From the NCBI GenBank assembly GCA_021647315.1, contig JAKIUY010000020.1, positions 1 through 50,122 on the forward strand: a stretch of 50,122 bases of DNA, given 5' to 3'. Below are positions 33,651-42,162 of the stretch, piece by piece. Position 1 is the first letter of the stretch; every line of letters starts with the position of its first letter. The stretch is from Victivallaceae bacterium (GTDB lineage Bacteria > Verrucomicrobiota > Lentisphaeria > Victivallales > Victivallaceae). A program made the translations under genes and the position numbers. The notes below the pieces were generated by a model. The model saw nothing but the letters and a program-made list of their open reading frames with translations. It had not been told where the DNA came from and did not search any database.

Positions 33651-33683
33651 TATTACTCAAAAGAAAATGGAAAAGTTTAGTTT

Positions 33684-34598
33684 ATGGAAAACAGTGCACT
33701 TAGTGAAAAGCGGGGTAATGCTTTTGGAATTGCTTTTTTTAGATGGGTTCTGCGTTGGTTCGGGATTAACCGCGCCTGTGAATTTGTCTGGTTTATCTGC
33801 CTCTATTATCTGTTATTTGATCGTCAGGCCGTTAAGTCTATTATGCCTTATGTTGAACACCGCTTCCCGCATGCCGGACGGTTTAAATGTCAATGGCATG
33901 CCTATCGGATGTTTGTCAGTAACGGGCAGTCGATGTTGATCTGCGCGGCGAATGTGGCCGGTTATAGTTTTACTAAAGAATTTTCCCAGCGCAAAGCGAT
34001 ATTGGATTACCTGCGAAATTCAACTTCAGGCATGGTGATAATCACTTCACATTTTGGTAATTGGCAAATGGCGATGAAGAATATGATGGATGATCTGGAG
34101 CGCCCGATAAATTTCCTGATGCGGCCGGAACATAACAAACATGTGCGTGAGGCATTAAAACATAATCCGGACGCGGAGAAACTGCATGTGATTCCGATCG
34201 ATGATGAGTTTGGCGGGATGTTCGGGGTGATTGAGGCATTGCAGCGTAATGAGGTGGTTTGCATTATGGGGGATCGGGCAGTTACCGACCGTCATGTCGA
34301 TGTCGATTTTCTTGACGCAACCGCCCAGTTTCCATTCACTGCATTTTTTATGGCGGCGCAGATGAAATGTCCGGTGGTGCCGGTGTTTGTTGCCAGGTCA
34401 CCGGAAAAACATAATCATCTGTTGATCTCATTCGGGGAGCTGATTATGCCGCAAAAATCAGCAGCGGATAAGAAGAACCGCTTCAAACGTTTTGTTCAGC
34501 AATATGTCGATGCCTTGGCAGCTAAAGCGCAGCAATACCCATTTCAATGTTATATGTTTCATGACCCATGGCATAAAAACGATGCTGATAACAATTGA
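33684..34598 (+). CDS. LpxL/HtrB-like lysophospholipid/lipid A acyltransferase
   Basis: 304 residues. It has an N-terminal membrane segment, the SHFGNWQMAM motif (H-x4-Q/E position typical of the LpxL family HxxxxD/E; here HFGNWQ), and CIMGDRAVTDRHVDV. The fold and length fit ACP-dependent acyltransferases at the inner membrane. In APE loci such genes attach the polyene acyl group to a sugar or lipid head group. The usual acidic residue after four positions is replaced by Gln, which deserves checking. The gene follows the GT2-DUF2062 gene after a repeat-filled spacer. Confidence 0.84.
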   Translation: MENSALSEKRGNAFGIAFFRWVLRWFGINRACEFVWFICLYYLLFDRQAVKSIMPYVEHRFPHAGRFKCQWHAYRMFVSNGQSMLICAANVAGYSFTKEFSQRKAILDYLRNSTSGMVIITSHFGNWQMAMKNMMDDLERPINFLMRPEHNKHVREALKHNPDAEKLHVIPIDDEFGGMFGVIEALQRNEVVCIMGDRAVTDRHVDVDFLDATAQFPFTAFFMAAQMKCPVVPVFVARSPEKHNHLLISFGELIMPQKSAADKKNRFKRFVQQYVDALAAKAQQYPFQCYMFHDPWHKNDADNN

Positions 34599-34655
34599 TT
34601 TTCCCCGTAGCCGTGATAGATTATTTTTTGCAGAATAATTTTTTAAACCAATAAC

Positions 34656-34699
34656 TTTTTACTTTGTGTAGCTTTGTGGAACAGCTTTTACACAGAGAA
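34656..34699. repeat. CTCTGTG-type repeat, copy 3 (degenerate)
   Basis: TTTACTTTGTGTAGCTTTGT followed by a reversed CACAGAGAAAATAG block, similar to 29123-29254. It ends about 10 nt before the ACP ribosome-binding site, so the repeat was inserted very close to the gene. Confidence 0.5.
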
Positions 34700-34723
34700 A
34701 ATAGATTATATAAGGAATATATT

Positions 34724-35002
34724 ATGAGTGAAGATAAACATAGTGAACTGGACGCGTTGTGTCAACAGCTGAAGGTTGATTTGATTGAATGGTTGTCGTT
34801 GGATGATGTTACACCTGAAGAATTGGGCGATGATGATGCGCTGTTCGGCGAAGGTTTGGGGCTTGATTCACTTGACGCAGTTGAAATTGTGGTGATGTTA
34901 CAACGCCAATTCGGTATCTCACCTACTGATATGGATAATAAAAAAGAGGTCTTTACTTCGGTAAAAACTTTAGCCCAATATGTGATCGAGAATCGTAAGT
35001 AA
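34724..35002 (+). CDS. Acyl carrier protein 2
   Basis: 92 residues from ATG 34724, with AAGGA 8 nt before it; an upstream in-frame start at 34664 lies inside repeat DNA. It is highly acidic with phosphopantetheine Ser in GLGLDSLDAVEIV and LQRQFGISPTDMD downstream. It pairs with the KS and CLF-like gene immediately after it. The second carrier for the locus; the first is at 17510. Confidence 0.92.
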   Translation: MSEDKHSELDALCQQLKVDLIEWLSLDDVTPEELGDDDALFGEGLGLDSLDAVEIVVMLQRQFGISPTDMDNKKEVFTSVKTLAQYVIENRK

Positions 35003-35006
35003 ATTT

Positions 35007-36167
35007 ATGTCGACAATAATTACAGGAATGGGGGCGGTTTCTGCCGCCGGTTTGGGATGTCAGGAGACGACAACCAGACTTTTTGCTGAACCTGTTACTC
35101 CACAGGCCACTACTCGGTTGACAACGTCATTAACATTGCCGGTTTTTGAAGTTGATCTACAGAGTAGCGGCAAAACTTCTCGAACCCAGGAGTTGTTGGA
35201 TATTGCCCTTGCCGAGGCTTTAAACAGCTCCGGCTTATCTGGCAGTGAATTAAAAAACGCCCGGGTAGGGGTTTGTATTGGTACCTCTGTCGCATGTCAG
35301 CTGAATGATATTGAATATTATAGTCAGTTACGCTCCGGTAACAATCCAGATAACCGTCCGGTTGAAACTTTTTATCAGGGCAATCCTGCTGAAGTTATTC
35401 AACGTAAACTTAAGCTTTCAGGACCGGTGTTTACGATTGCTAATGCCTGTTCGTCCGGTACCGATGCCATCGGTTGGGGCAGTGCTTTGATTGCTAACGG
35501 TATTTGTGATATTGTTATTGCCGGTGGTGCGGATGAATTGAACCGCGTTCCGTTGGCCGGATTTAATGCCCTTGGGGTTTGCGGTGATCAACCATGCACT
35601 CCTTTTGACGCGAATCGCAAAGGTCTTAATTTGGGCGAAGGCGCTGGCGTGGTTGTGCTTGAATCGCTGGCACATGCTGAATCTCGTAACATTAATCCGG
35701 AACTGATGGTTGCCGGTTATGGCGCGGCAACCGATGCTTATCATATTACTGCGCCGCATCCTGATGGGATTGGGCTTGAACAGGCGATTCATCAGGCTCT
35801 TGCTTCAGCTGAGATAACTGAACAGGATATCGCTTTTATCAATGCCCATGGTACCGGTACTGACAGTAATGATCGGTGCGAAGCCAATACGCTGGGACGA
35901 ATATTCGGTGAACAGGTCAAATATCTATCGACCAAACGTTTTACCGGGCATACTCTAGGTGCGGCCGGGGCATTGGAGTTTATTTTTACCGCAATTATGC
36001 TACAACAGGGCAGGGTTGCTATTAGCAGTGGGTTTAAGGTTTTGCCGGACGATATACCTTTCGCGCCGATTACCCGGCAATTCGCTGGAGATTTTTCCTA
36101 TGCCATGTCAACTTCACTGGCTTTCGGAGGCTGTAACAGTGCAATTATAATTCAAAAGGTGAGGTGA
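35007..36167 (+). CDS. Beta-ketoacyl-ACP synthase (KS3)
   Basis: 386 residues, complete KS. C148 in ANACSSG, H281 in NAHGTGT, and K310 and H315 in STKRFTGHTLGAAG. It starts 4 nt after the ACP stop and ends just before the CLF-like gene. With those neighbours it forms the ACP/KS/CLF trio of type II polyene systems, where the KS-CLF heterodimer performs the iterative elongation (ApeO-ApeC-like). Confidence 0.92.
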   Translation: MSTIITGMGAVSAAGLGCQETTTRLFAEPVTPQATTRLTTSLTLPVFEVDLQSSGKTSRTQELLDIALAEALNSSGLSGSELKNARVGVCIGTSVACQLNDIEYYSQLRSGNNPDNRPVETFYQGNPAEVIQRKLKLSGPVFTIANACSSGTDAIGWGSALIANGICDIVIAGGADELNRVPLAGFNALGVCGDQPCTPFDANRKGLNLGEGAGVVVLESLAHAESRNINPELMVAGYGAATDAYHITAPHPDGIGLEQAIHQALASAEITEQDIAFINAHGTGTDSNDRCEANTLGRIFGEQVKYLSTKRFTGHTLGAAGALEFIFTAIMLQQGRVAISSGFKVLPDDIPFAPITRQFAGDFSYAMSTSLAFGGCNSAIIIQKVR

Positions 36168-36169
36168 GT

Positions 36170-36952
36170 ATGTTTATTAAAGGCATTGGTCTGATTTCTG
36201 GTGCCGGGATTGGTTTAGCACCACTTCAAATAGCGGACGGAGTTATACCTAATCTCATACCTGATGAGTTAATCAAGAGCTATAAACTGCCGCGAATGAT
36301 GCGGCGTGCTGATCGTTTTTCCCGAATCTGCGCGGTTGCCGCCAAAGAGGCAGTCACTGATGCGGGTGCTTCTCCTGAAATAATGAAAAACAGCGGTATT
36401 ATGGTGGTTTCTGCCATTGGTCCCCATCGGACAACTTTTGCTTTTCTCGATGAGCTGTTGGATTATCCCGAAGCTGAAGTCTCGCCGACCAAATTTTCTC
36501 ATTCCGTTCATAATGCGGCTGCCTCTTATATCTCAATTTTATGCGGCATTAACGGGATGTCGCTGACGATCACCGGTTTTGATAATCCGTGGTTTAATGC
36601 CTTGGTGATGGCTGAAACTGCTTTGCAACAGGGCAGTTGTCAACAAATTCTATTAGTCGGCGCAGATGAAAACGGGTTATTGAGCAAACTGCTGGAAGCT
36701 AATCTGGATAAAGAGCTGAACAGAGATAAATTTACCGAATGTGCTGTTGGGATGATTTTAAGTAATCAGGCTGACGCGGACGATTACTGTTCTATCAGTA
36801 CAATGCATAATGTCAAAGCTGATCTTATTGTCAGTAAAGGCAGTATAAAATTGGCCAATGGCAACGATACATTAATTAATAATGATTTACCATCAGGCAT
36901 GTTCGGCAATGCACTTGAATGTATTGCAATGGCAATTAGAGCCAATAATTAG
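36170..36952 (+). CDS. Chain-length-factor-like ketosynthase half (Ketoacyl-synt_2, ApeC-like)
   Basis: 260 residues from ATG 36170 (GTGAGG upstream; GTG 36164 also possible). FSHSVHNAAASYIS near residue 109 is the hallmark of the Ketoacyl-synt_2 family. At the place of the KS nucleophile it has ITGFDNPWF, so there is no active Cys. Only the N-terminal half of the KS fold is present, as in ApeC. CLF partners set the chain length in a heterodimer with the adjacent KS (here 35007-36167). This gene is the best single marker that the locus is APE-related. Confidence 0.88.
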   Translation: MFIKGIGLISGAGIGLAPLQIADGVIPNLIPDELIKSYKLPRMMRRADRFSRICAVAAKEAVTDAGASPEIMKNSGIMVVSAIGPHRTTFAFLDELLDYPEAEVSPTKFSHSVHNAAASYISILCGINGMSLTITGFDNPWFNALVMAETALQQGSCQQILLVGADENGLLSKLLEANLDKELNRDKFTECAVGMILSNQADADDYCSISTMHNVKADLIVSKGSIKLANGNDTLINNDLPSGMFGNALECIAMAIRANN

Positions 36953-36999
36953 TATAGTAGACCATTGCCGAGCAAGTTCTAACTATATGAAGGGATAAA

Positions 37000-37443
37000 A
37001 TGTTAAAAGAGTTAATTGGAGGCATTTTTGTTATTGTGGGACTGGGTGGAGTTGCATATTTTGTTAGATGGTTGATGAATCGTCCAGTTCCGCCTGATCC
37101 ATGGGATAAAGAGGTCAATAAAAAAGATATGGAAGCATGTTCTGCACCAGTCTGCCTGAATTGTACTAAACCAGTCAATAATGCTCAGCAGCATTATTGT
37201 GATCATTGTGGAAATATCACTGGTGAATATACTCGATATATTCCATTTGTAAATATTCAGTATAATTATTCAATTTTTGGTACACTATGGCATAAGTTGA
37301 AAGGGCGTGAAACTTTATGGCTAGTTCGGCTGATTTACTTTTTCCTGATTCTTTTTCTAGCACCAGTAATGCTGATTATCGGTGTGCCAGTAATATTGTT
37401 TATTAAAGCAAAAAAAATTATCAACAAAATTGTTTCGGAATAA
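37000..37443 (+). CDS. Zinc-ribbon membrane protein of unknown function
   Basis: 147 residues with an AAGGGAT ribosome-binding site. A hydrophobic N-terminal segment (LIGGIFVIVGLGGVAYFVRWLM) precedes a zinc ribbon (CLNC near residue 52 and YCDHCG near 67). A second hydrophobic stretch (LIYFFLILFLAPVMLIIGVPVILFI) lies near the C-terminus. I recognise no family. It follows the CLF gene with 47 nt between, in the same direction, and may or may not share the transcript. Confidence 0.72.
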   Translation: MLKELIGGIFVIVGLGGVAYFVRWLMNRPVPPDPWDKEVNKKDMEACSAPVCLNCTKPVNNAQQHYCDHCGNITGEYTRYIPFVNIQYNYSIFGTLWHKLKGRETLWLVRLIYFFLILFLAPVMLIIGVPVILFIKAKKIINKIVSE

Positions 37444-37489
37444 AAAACCATTTTGAAATTTGAATAGGAAATAATACAGTCTTCTTTAT

Positions 37490-37507
37490 GCCAAGTTGGG
37501 GCTTGGC
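37490..37507. repeat. REP-like hairpin (GCCAAG/CTTGGC)
   Basis: GCCAAG (37490-37495) and CTTGGC (37502-37507) pair around TTGGGG, followed by GTTCCCGGGGGAG. The GCCAAG...CTTGGCGTTCCC layout is a familiar REP-like unit of related genomes (from memory). It lies in the 196-nt gap before the esterase gene. Confidence 0.6.
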
Positions 37508-37639
37508 GTTCCCGGGGGAGTTTTTGTGAAACCGTTTTGCTTTTCAGGTGGTAAATAGGTAATTTAACGTTATTGTAGAAGAAAATCACTGGCTTGCGGT
37601 GATTACTGATAATCCTAAATAAAAAATGGAGAATGTCAC

Positions 37640-39298
37640 ATGTTTATGCAAAAAATGTTATTAACTATTAGCTTGTTGTTCGTCGGTTGTCTGATCTATT
37701 CAGGCGATATGCTGAAGATTAATGGAGAATTCAGTAAGGCGGAAAAAGGAGTGCCTGCACAGTGGATCATTAATAAAAACCTGCCAGGTGATATTAAGGT
37801 TGTCCAGGAAGATTCAGCTAATGTGGTTAAGCTTACTTCGACAACGAAACGGATCCATATATATTCAAAAGTCAGAGTGTCGGCAATTGCCGGTGAAAAG
37901 GTTAAAGTTTCCGCAAAGATTAAGGGTAATGGCAAAGCGATGCTGGGCATCTATCTTTATGCGAAGAATGGAGCCTGGATCGGCACAAACCTCTATCATA
38001 AAATTGCTGTTGAACCAGAATGGAAAGAGGAGCAGTTTGTTTTTGAATTAATAAATTTCAAAGATAAAAAACTTGGTTCAGTGCGGATTGTATTTGGTGT
38101 TGAAAAGAACTCTTCAATTTCTATTACTAAATTACAGGCGGAAAAATTAGCTATGTCAGCTGGGATTACTGTAAAAAAAAAAATAACTAAGCCGGTAAAA
38201 AAATACACTCCACCAGCGGTTACTGTCAGCAGTGCAAATGTTCCACTTAACTTTACGCTGCCAAAGACTTTTTATGGTGTGCCGGGTGTTGAAAGCGCAA
38301 TCTACCTTGATAATATCATCGTCACTCAGACTCCAGACAAGTATAAGCTTGCGGTAAAACCTGCAATTGGAAAAATCACCAGTAACCGATGGATGATTAT
38401 TCCCGATAAAGGCCAATTGGGAAAACATCAACTTGATATTAAGATTACTGAAAAAGGTCAAAGCAAGGCTATTGCTCAAGGCACGATTAGTTTGAATATT
38501 GCGCCGGCAAATGCCGGTGAAGGTAAAAAACTAAAGCTGTTGGTTATTGGCGACAGTTTGACTGCGGCAACCCATTATGTCAGAGAAGTTGCCCGTCTTT
38601 TATCCAAACCGGGTAATCCGGAATGGAGTATGCTGGGAACTCAGAAAAAGGGCAGGGGCGTGGCGCATGAAGGTTACGGCGGTTGGACCTGGAAGGCATT
38701 CAGCTCAAAATTCGTAAAAAACTCCGTTCATTATACTAAAAAAGGTTCAAGCCCATTTATTTTTGCCGGCCCAAATGGCAAACCTAAGCTGGATGTTGAG
38801 CGTTATTTCAAGGAAAAATGCAACGGCATCAAACCTGACGTCATAACTCTTTTACTTGGCATTAATGACTGTTTCGGGCTTGCAAGAAAATTAAAAGATC
38901 CTGCGGCAGTTAATGCTGGTATCGACAGAGTCTTTACCAATGCAGAAATACTGCTTAATGCCCTGCGGGAAGCCGCGCCGCAAGCAATAATCGGCGTCTG
39001 CCTTACCACACCGCCGAATATTCGCGAAAAAGCTTTTTTTGCTAACTACAAAGGACGTTATAGCCGATGGGGGTGGAAACAGGTTCAGCATATCTTAGTA
39101 GAACGTCAGCTAAAGTATTTTGGCAATCGCCAGCAGGATAACATATACATTATCCCGACGGAATTGAATATCGACAGTGTTGATGGTTATCCGGATAATA
39201 ATGGTGTTCATCCGAATAAAATCGGCTATAATCAGATTGGTTCGACAATCTATTGCTGGTTGAAATGGCAGTTGTATACTAATAAAGCTTTAAAATAA
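37640..39298 (+). CDS. Secreted SGNH/GDSL-family esterase with N-terminal carbohydrate-binding-like domain
   Basis: 552 residues with a signal peptide (KMLLTISLLFVGCLIYSG). Residues ~30-170 look like a beta-sandwich binding module. A second linker domain follows, then the SGNH hydrolase: block I VIGDSLTAATHY (Ser nucleophile), block III LLGINDC (Asn), block V NNGVHPNKIGY (catalytic His). It is probably an exported deacetylase or esterase acting on polysaccharide or lipid esters. GGAG lies 8 nt before ATG 37640. It may belong to the lipid locus or be independent. The adjacent phoR gene is on the other strand and converges on it. Confidence 0.85.
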   Translation: MFMQKMLLTISLLFVGCLIYSGDMLKINGEFSKAEKGVPAQWIINKNLPGDIKVVQEDSANVVKLTSTTKRIHIYSKVRVSAIAGEKVKVSAKIKGNGKAMLGIYLYAKNGAWIGTNLYHKIAVEPEWKEEQFVFELINFKDKKLGSVRIVFGVEKNSSISITKLQAEKLAMSAGITVKKKITKPVKKYTPPAVTVSSANVPLNFTLPKTFYGVPGVESAIYLDNIIVTQTPDKYKLAVKPAIGKITSNRWMIIPDKGQLGKHQLDIKITEKGQSKAIAQGTISLNIAPANAGEGKKLKLLVIGDSLTAATHYVREVARLLSKPGNPEWSMLGTQKKGRGVAHEGYGGWTWKAFSSKFVKNSVHYTKKGSSPFIFAGPNGKPKLDVERYFKEKCNGIKPDVITLLLGINDCFGLARKLKDPAAVNAGIDRVFTNAEILLNALREAAPQAIIGVCLTTPPNIREKAFFANYKGRYSRWGWKQVQHILVERQLKYFGNRQQDNIYIIPTELNIDSVDGYPDNNGVHPNKIGYNQIGSTIYCWLKWQLYTNKALK

Positions 39299-39322
39299 TA
39301 GCAGAAGCAATAGCAACCCTGT

Positions 39323-41131
39323 TTATTCTTGTGGCAGGTGAATGATGAATGTACTGCCGCTGTCTGGTTCACTGTTTACTTCCACGGTGCCGTGATGCAG
39401 TTGGACGATATGTTTGACAATTGCCAAGCCGAGTCCGGTTCCGCCTAATTTGCGGCTGCGGGCTCTATCTACCCGGTAAAAACGTTCAAAAAGCCGCGGC
39501 AGGTGTTCAGCCGCAATGCCGCAGCCGAAGTCCTGAACCGAAATTATCAGTTCATCTTCCTGTTTGACGGCTTTGACTATAATTTTATTATCCGGTTTAC
39601 TATATTTCAGTGCATTGTCAATCAGGTTGATTATAGCTTGTTCAAGTAGCCCTTCATCTCCGGGCAGTTTGGTGTCGGTAAGGTTCTCGGCACAGATCTC
39701 AACACTATTTTTTTCTGCTTTGGTCCGGCATAAATTGATGGCGGTATTTATGGTGTCGGCAATATTGCATGGTGCAAATTGTTGTTTTTTCTGTTGATAG
39801 TGATCCAATGATGACAAACTTAGAATATCAGCGATCAGGTTGTTCAGCCGGTCAACATGGCGAATAATAATTCCCATAAATTTCCTTGCGGAATCCGGGT
39901 CATCAAGTGCGCCGTCTTCAAGAGTTTCAACCGCTCCGCGGATGATGGTCAATGGGGTTTTTATTTCATGTGAAACATCCGCGACAAAATCCTGGCGGAA
40001 GTTTTCCAGTTTTTTGATCATGGTAATATCAGAGAGCACCAGCAGGATGCCGCTGATAACGCTGCTTTCATCCAGAATCGCGGTAGCCCTGACCATAAGA
40101 AATTTTTCATTGATATCATGCAGGGCAAACTCCTGTTTCTGGGTGATCCGTTCGCTAATTACTTTTTTGACAAATTTACTGATTCCGTTATCTCTAAACA
40201 GTTCCGCAATGGACATCTCATCTGGACTGCTGGTGATAGCGAAGATTTTTTTTGCGGCATTGTTGATATTGGTGATTTTTTCATTCAGATCAACCGCAAT
40301 AACGCCTTCGGTCATACTGGATAGAATCGCGTCCCGTTGACTTTTTTCCCGGGTAATCGCATCCAGGCGCCCATGGAGCTGTTCTGCCATTTCATTCAAA
40401 TTCAGTGCCAGATCACGAATTGCTCCGCGTCCACTGACCGGTAGCCGAACTTTAAGTTCGCCCGCGGCAATCTTCTTGGCACTGTTACTGATTTTGCCGA
40501 CTGGAATAATGACATAAATAACAGCAATGTAGGCGAGACAGATCATGATGACAATAATTATTCCACCGGTAAAGATAATATCCTGGCGTGATTTAAGCAA
40601 TACAGCATCGATTGATTTGACTGATAGCGCAGTTCGCAAAATCATGATTTGATGATTGTTGTCGGTGAAACGCAGAGCGGCATAAAGCATCCGTTGTTGC
40701 AGGGTTGAACTGTAACGTACCGAACTGCCGAAACCAGTTTTAAGTGCCATCTGGACTTCAGGTCTGGAACTGTGATTGGGAAGCATTTGTTCGTTTTCTG
40801 AGTCACACAACACATTGCCCTGCTGATCAATTAAGGTAATTCTGGTTTCAGCCTGTCCGGCAACCGTTTTGGCAAACTCATAAAAATCTTGATGAGTTCT
40901 AGAGGTTTTGATGAAATTTTTGAAACGCGGGATAAGCAGTGCTGAACGGATTTTTAGACTGCTACTGATCTGATCCATATAGATACTTTCAATTGATTCT
41001 GAACGCCCCCAGACTGTCCAGAGGGCGATTAATACTACGCTCAGCAAGAGCACTGGCAGGACATATAATGCCCCGGTACGCATAAGATTAGGGCGTGATT
41101 TTAAACCATTTTCAGTATGTTGTAAATTCAT
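39323..41131 (-). CDS. phoR: PhoR-type sensor histidine kinase
   Basis: 602 residues. TM1 is near residues 22-40, a periplasmic sensor region runs to about 180, TM2 is 184-210, then a HAMP domain, a PAS domain (about 262-375), HisKA with H388 in VADVSHEIKTPL, and HATPase_c (LIDNALKYSKPDNK, VQDFGCGIAAEHLP, GGTGLGLAIVK). This is the classic PhoR layout with a larger sensor. It pairs with the response regulator upstream in the same operon. The ~215-nt spacer between them is the source of the 199-bp duplication. Signal: phosphate limitation is inferred from family; no pst genes lie in the window. Confidence 0.88.
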   Translation of the reverse strand: MNLQHTENGLKSRPNLMRTGALYVLPVLLLSVVLIALWTVWGRSESIESIYMDQISSSLKIRSALLIPRFKNFIKTSRTHQDFYEFAKTVAGQAETRITLIDQQGNVLCDSENEQMLPNHSSRPEVQMALKTGFGSSVRYSSTLQQRMLYAALRFTDNNHQIMILRTALSVKSIDAVLLKSRQDIIFTGGIIIVIMICLAYIAVIYVIIPVGKISNSAKKIAAGELKVRLPVSGRGAIRDLALNLNEMAEQLHGRLDAITREKSQRDAILSSMTEGVIAVDLNEKITNINNAAKKIFAITSSPDEMSIAELFRDNGISKFVKKVISERITQKQEFALHDINEKFLMVRATAILDESSVISGILLVLSDITMIKKLENFRQDFVADVSHEIKTPLTIIRGAVETLEDGALDDPDSARKFMGIIIRHVDRLNNLIADILSLSSLDHYQQKKQQFAPCNIADTINTAINLCRTKAEKNSVEICAENLTDTKLPGDEGLLEQAIINLIDNALKYSKPDNKIIVKAVKQEDELIISVQDFGCGIAAEHLPRLFERFYRVDRARSRKLGGTGLGLAIVKHIVQLHHGTVEVNSEPDSGSTFIIHLPQE

Positions 41132-41184
41132 TGTTTTCCTTTTTCTTATTTTTTAATTCCACATTCTGCCACCAATCATTCTGC

Positions 41185-41383
41185 CTCTATACTACTAACC
41201 GTCATTTGCTTGTTTTTTATACACGTTTTTGAATATGCATATTTACAACAATTTTACAATAAAACAATTACAACAAAAATAAAGCTAAGAGAATATTAAG
41301 TCATTTTTAAATTTTTCTTGGAAAAATTAAAAATATTAGTGTTGATTAGTGGTTGAATTTGGTTGCGGCTTTGCTGCTCTGCG
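41185..41383. repeat. 199-bp duplication, resident copy at the phoB 3' end
   Basis: Spans most of the phoB-phoR spacer and the final ~13 codons of phoB. It is the likely parent of 33377-33575 because here the reading frame is intact. It is AT-rich. Confidence 0.9.
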
Positions 41384-42098
41384 ATTTCAGGTCGGCATCA
41401 CTGAAGTTTTCTTTGAAACGATAGCCGACGCCGCGAACAGTTTCTATGGCATCGCCGGCGGAGCCGAGTTTCTTGCGCAGTCCGACAATCTGAACATCTA
41501 TGGAACGTTCGGTAACCGGATAGTCATCTCCTTTGACCTGATTGACTATCTGGTTGCGACTGAATACCCAGCCGGCCCGTTTTGCCAATAGAAATAAAAT
41601 TTCGAATTCTGAATAGGTCAGAGTGAATGGAGTACCGTTCAGCATAGCTTCACGTTTGGTGCGGTTGATCAGTAATGGTCCGCGTTTAAGTACTTCATTG
41701 TCTGCCTCGTTCTGCATATTTTTTGCGCGACGCAATACTGATTTTATTCTGGCAATCAATACTTTGTTGCTGAACGGTTTGACCACATAGTCATCTGCGC
41801 CCATTTCAAGGCCGACGATAATATCAGTTTCTTCACCTTTAGCAGTCAGCATAATAATTGGAATTGCAGCTGTATCAACATTGCTTTTCAAGGTACGGCA
41901 GACGGTAAGACCATCGATGCCGGGCAACATCAGGTCGAGCAGGACAATATCCGGCATAAAGCGTTTTACCGCTTCGATGCCAGCTTCGCCGGAACCGGTT
42001 ATTTTCAGTTGGTCATAACCATCTTTTTTCAGATTGTAAGCCAACAGTTCCTGAATATCTTCTTCATCTTCGATTATTAAAATTTTTTCTTTACTCAT
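41346..42098 (-). CDS. phoB: PhoB-type response regulator
   Basis: About 250 residues from ATG 42098. The receiver has IIEDEEDIQE, phospho-acceptor D55 in IVLLDLMLPGIDG, and VVKPF. The C-terminal winged helix has LTYSEFEILFLLAKRAGWVFSRNQI and VDVQIVGLRKKLG (OmpR/PhoB type), ending in RGVGYRFKENFSD, with a non-conserved QSSKAATKFNH tail. A longer frame up to 42176 starts before the receiver and is less likely. It would be the first gene of the phoBR operon, lying 65 nt after the ATPase gene stop, which suggests possible read-through. Confidence 0.92.
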   Translation of the reverse strand: MSKEKILIIEDEEDIQELLAYNLKKDGYDQLKITGSGEAGIEAVKRFMPDIVLLDLMLPGIDGLTVCRTLKSNVDTAAIPIIMLTAKGEETDIIVGLEMGADDYVVKPFSNKVLIARIKSVLRRAKNMQNEADNEVLKRGPLLINRTKREAMLNGTPFTLTYSEFEILFLLAKRAGWVFSRNQIVNQVKGDDYPVTERSIDVQIVGLRKKLGSAGDAIETVRGVGYRFKENFSDADLKSQSSKAATKFNH

Positions 42099-42162
42099 AA
42101 TATATACCTGTTTAAGCCCCCATTCAGAGGACGATATGCACATTTGCCAAGTATTTCTTTTA

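Noticed and set aside
33667..33939. An alternative + strand frame overlapping the start of the LpxL-like gene
   Set aside because: It competes with the acyltransferase frame, which has the family motifs over its full length.
29123..34699. CRISPR array made by CTCTGTG repeats
   Set aside because: Copies are few, palindromic, unequal in length and kilobases apart, with no regular spacers and no cas genes.
41190..41290. A Pho box upstream of phoR
   Set aside because: The AT-rich sequence has several ACAA/TTTACA steps but no two CTGTCAT-like half sites at 11-nt spacing, so it was not called.
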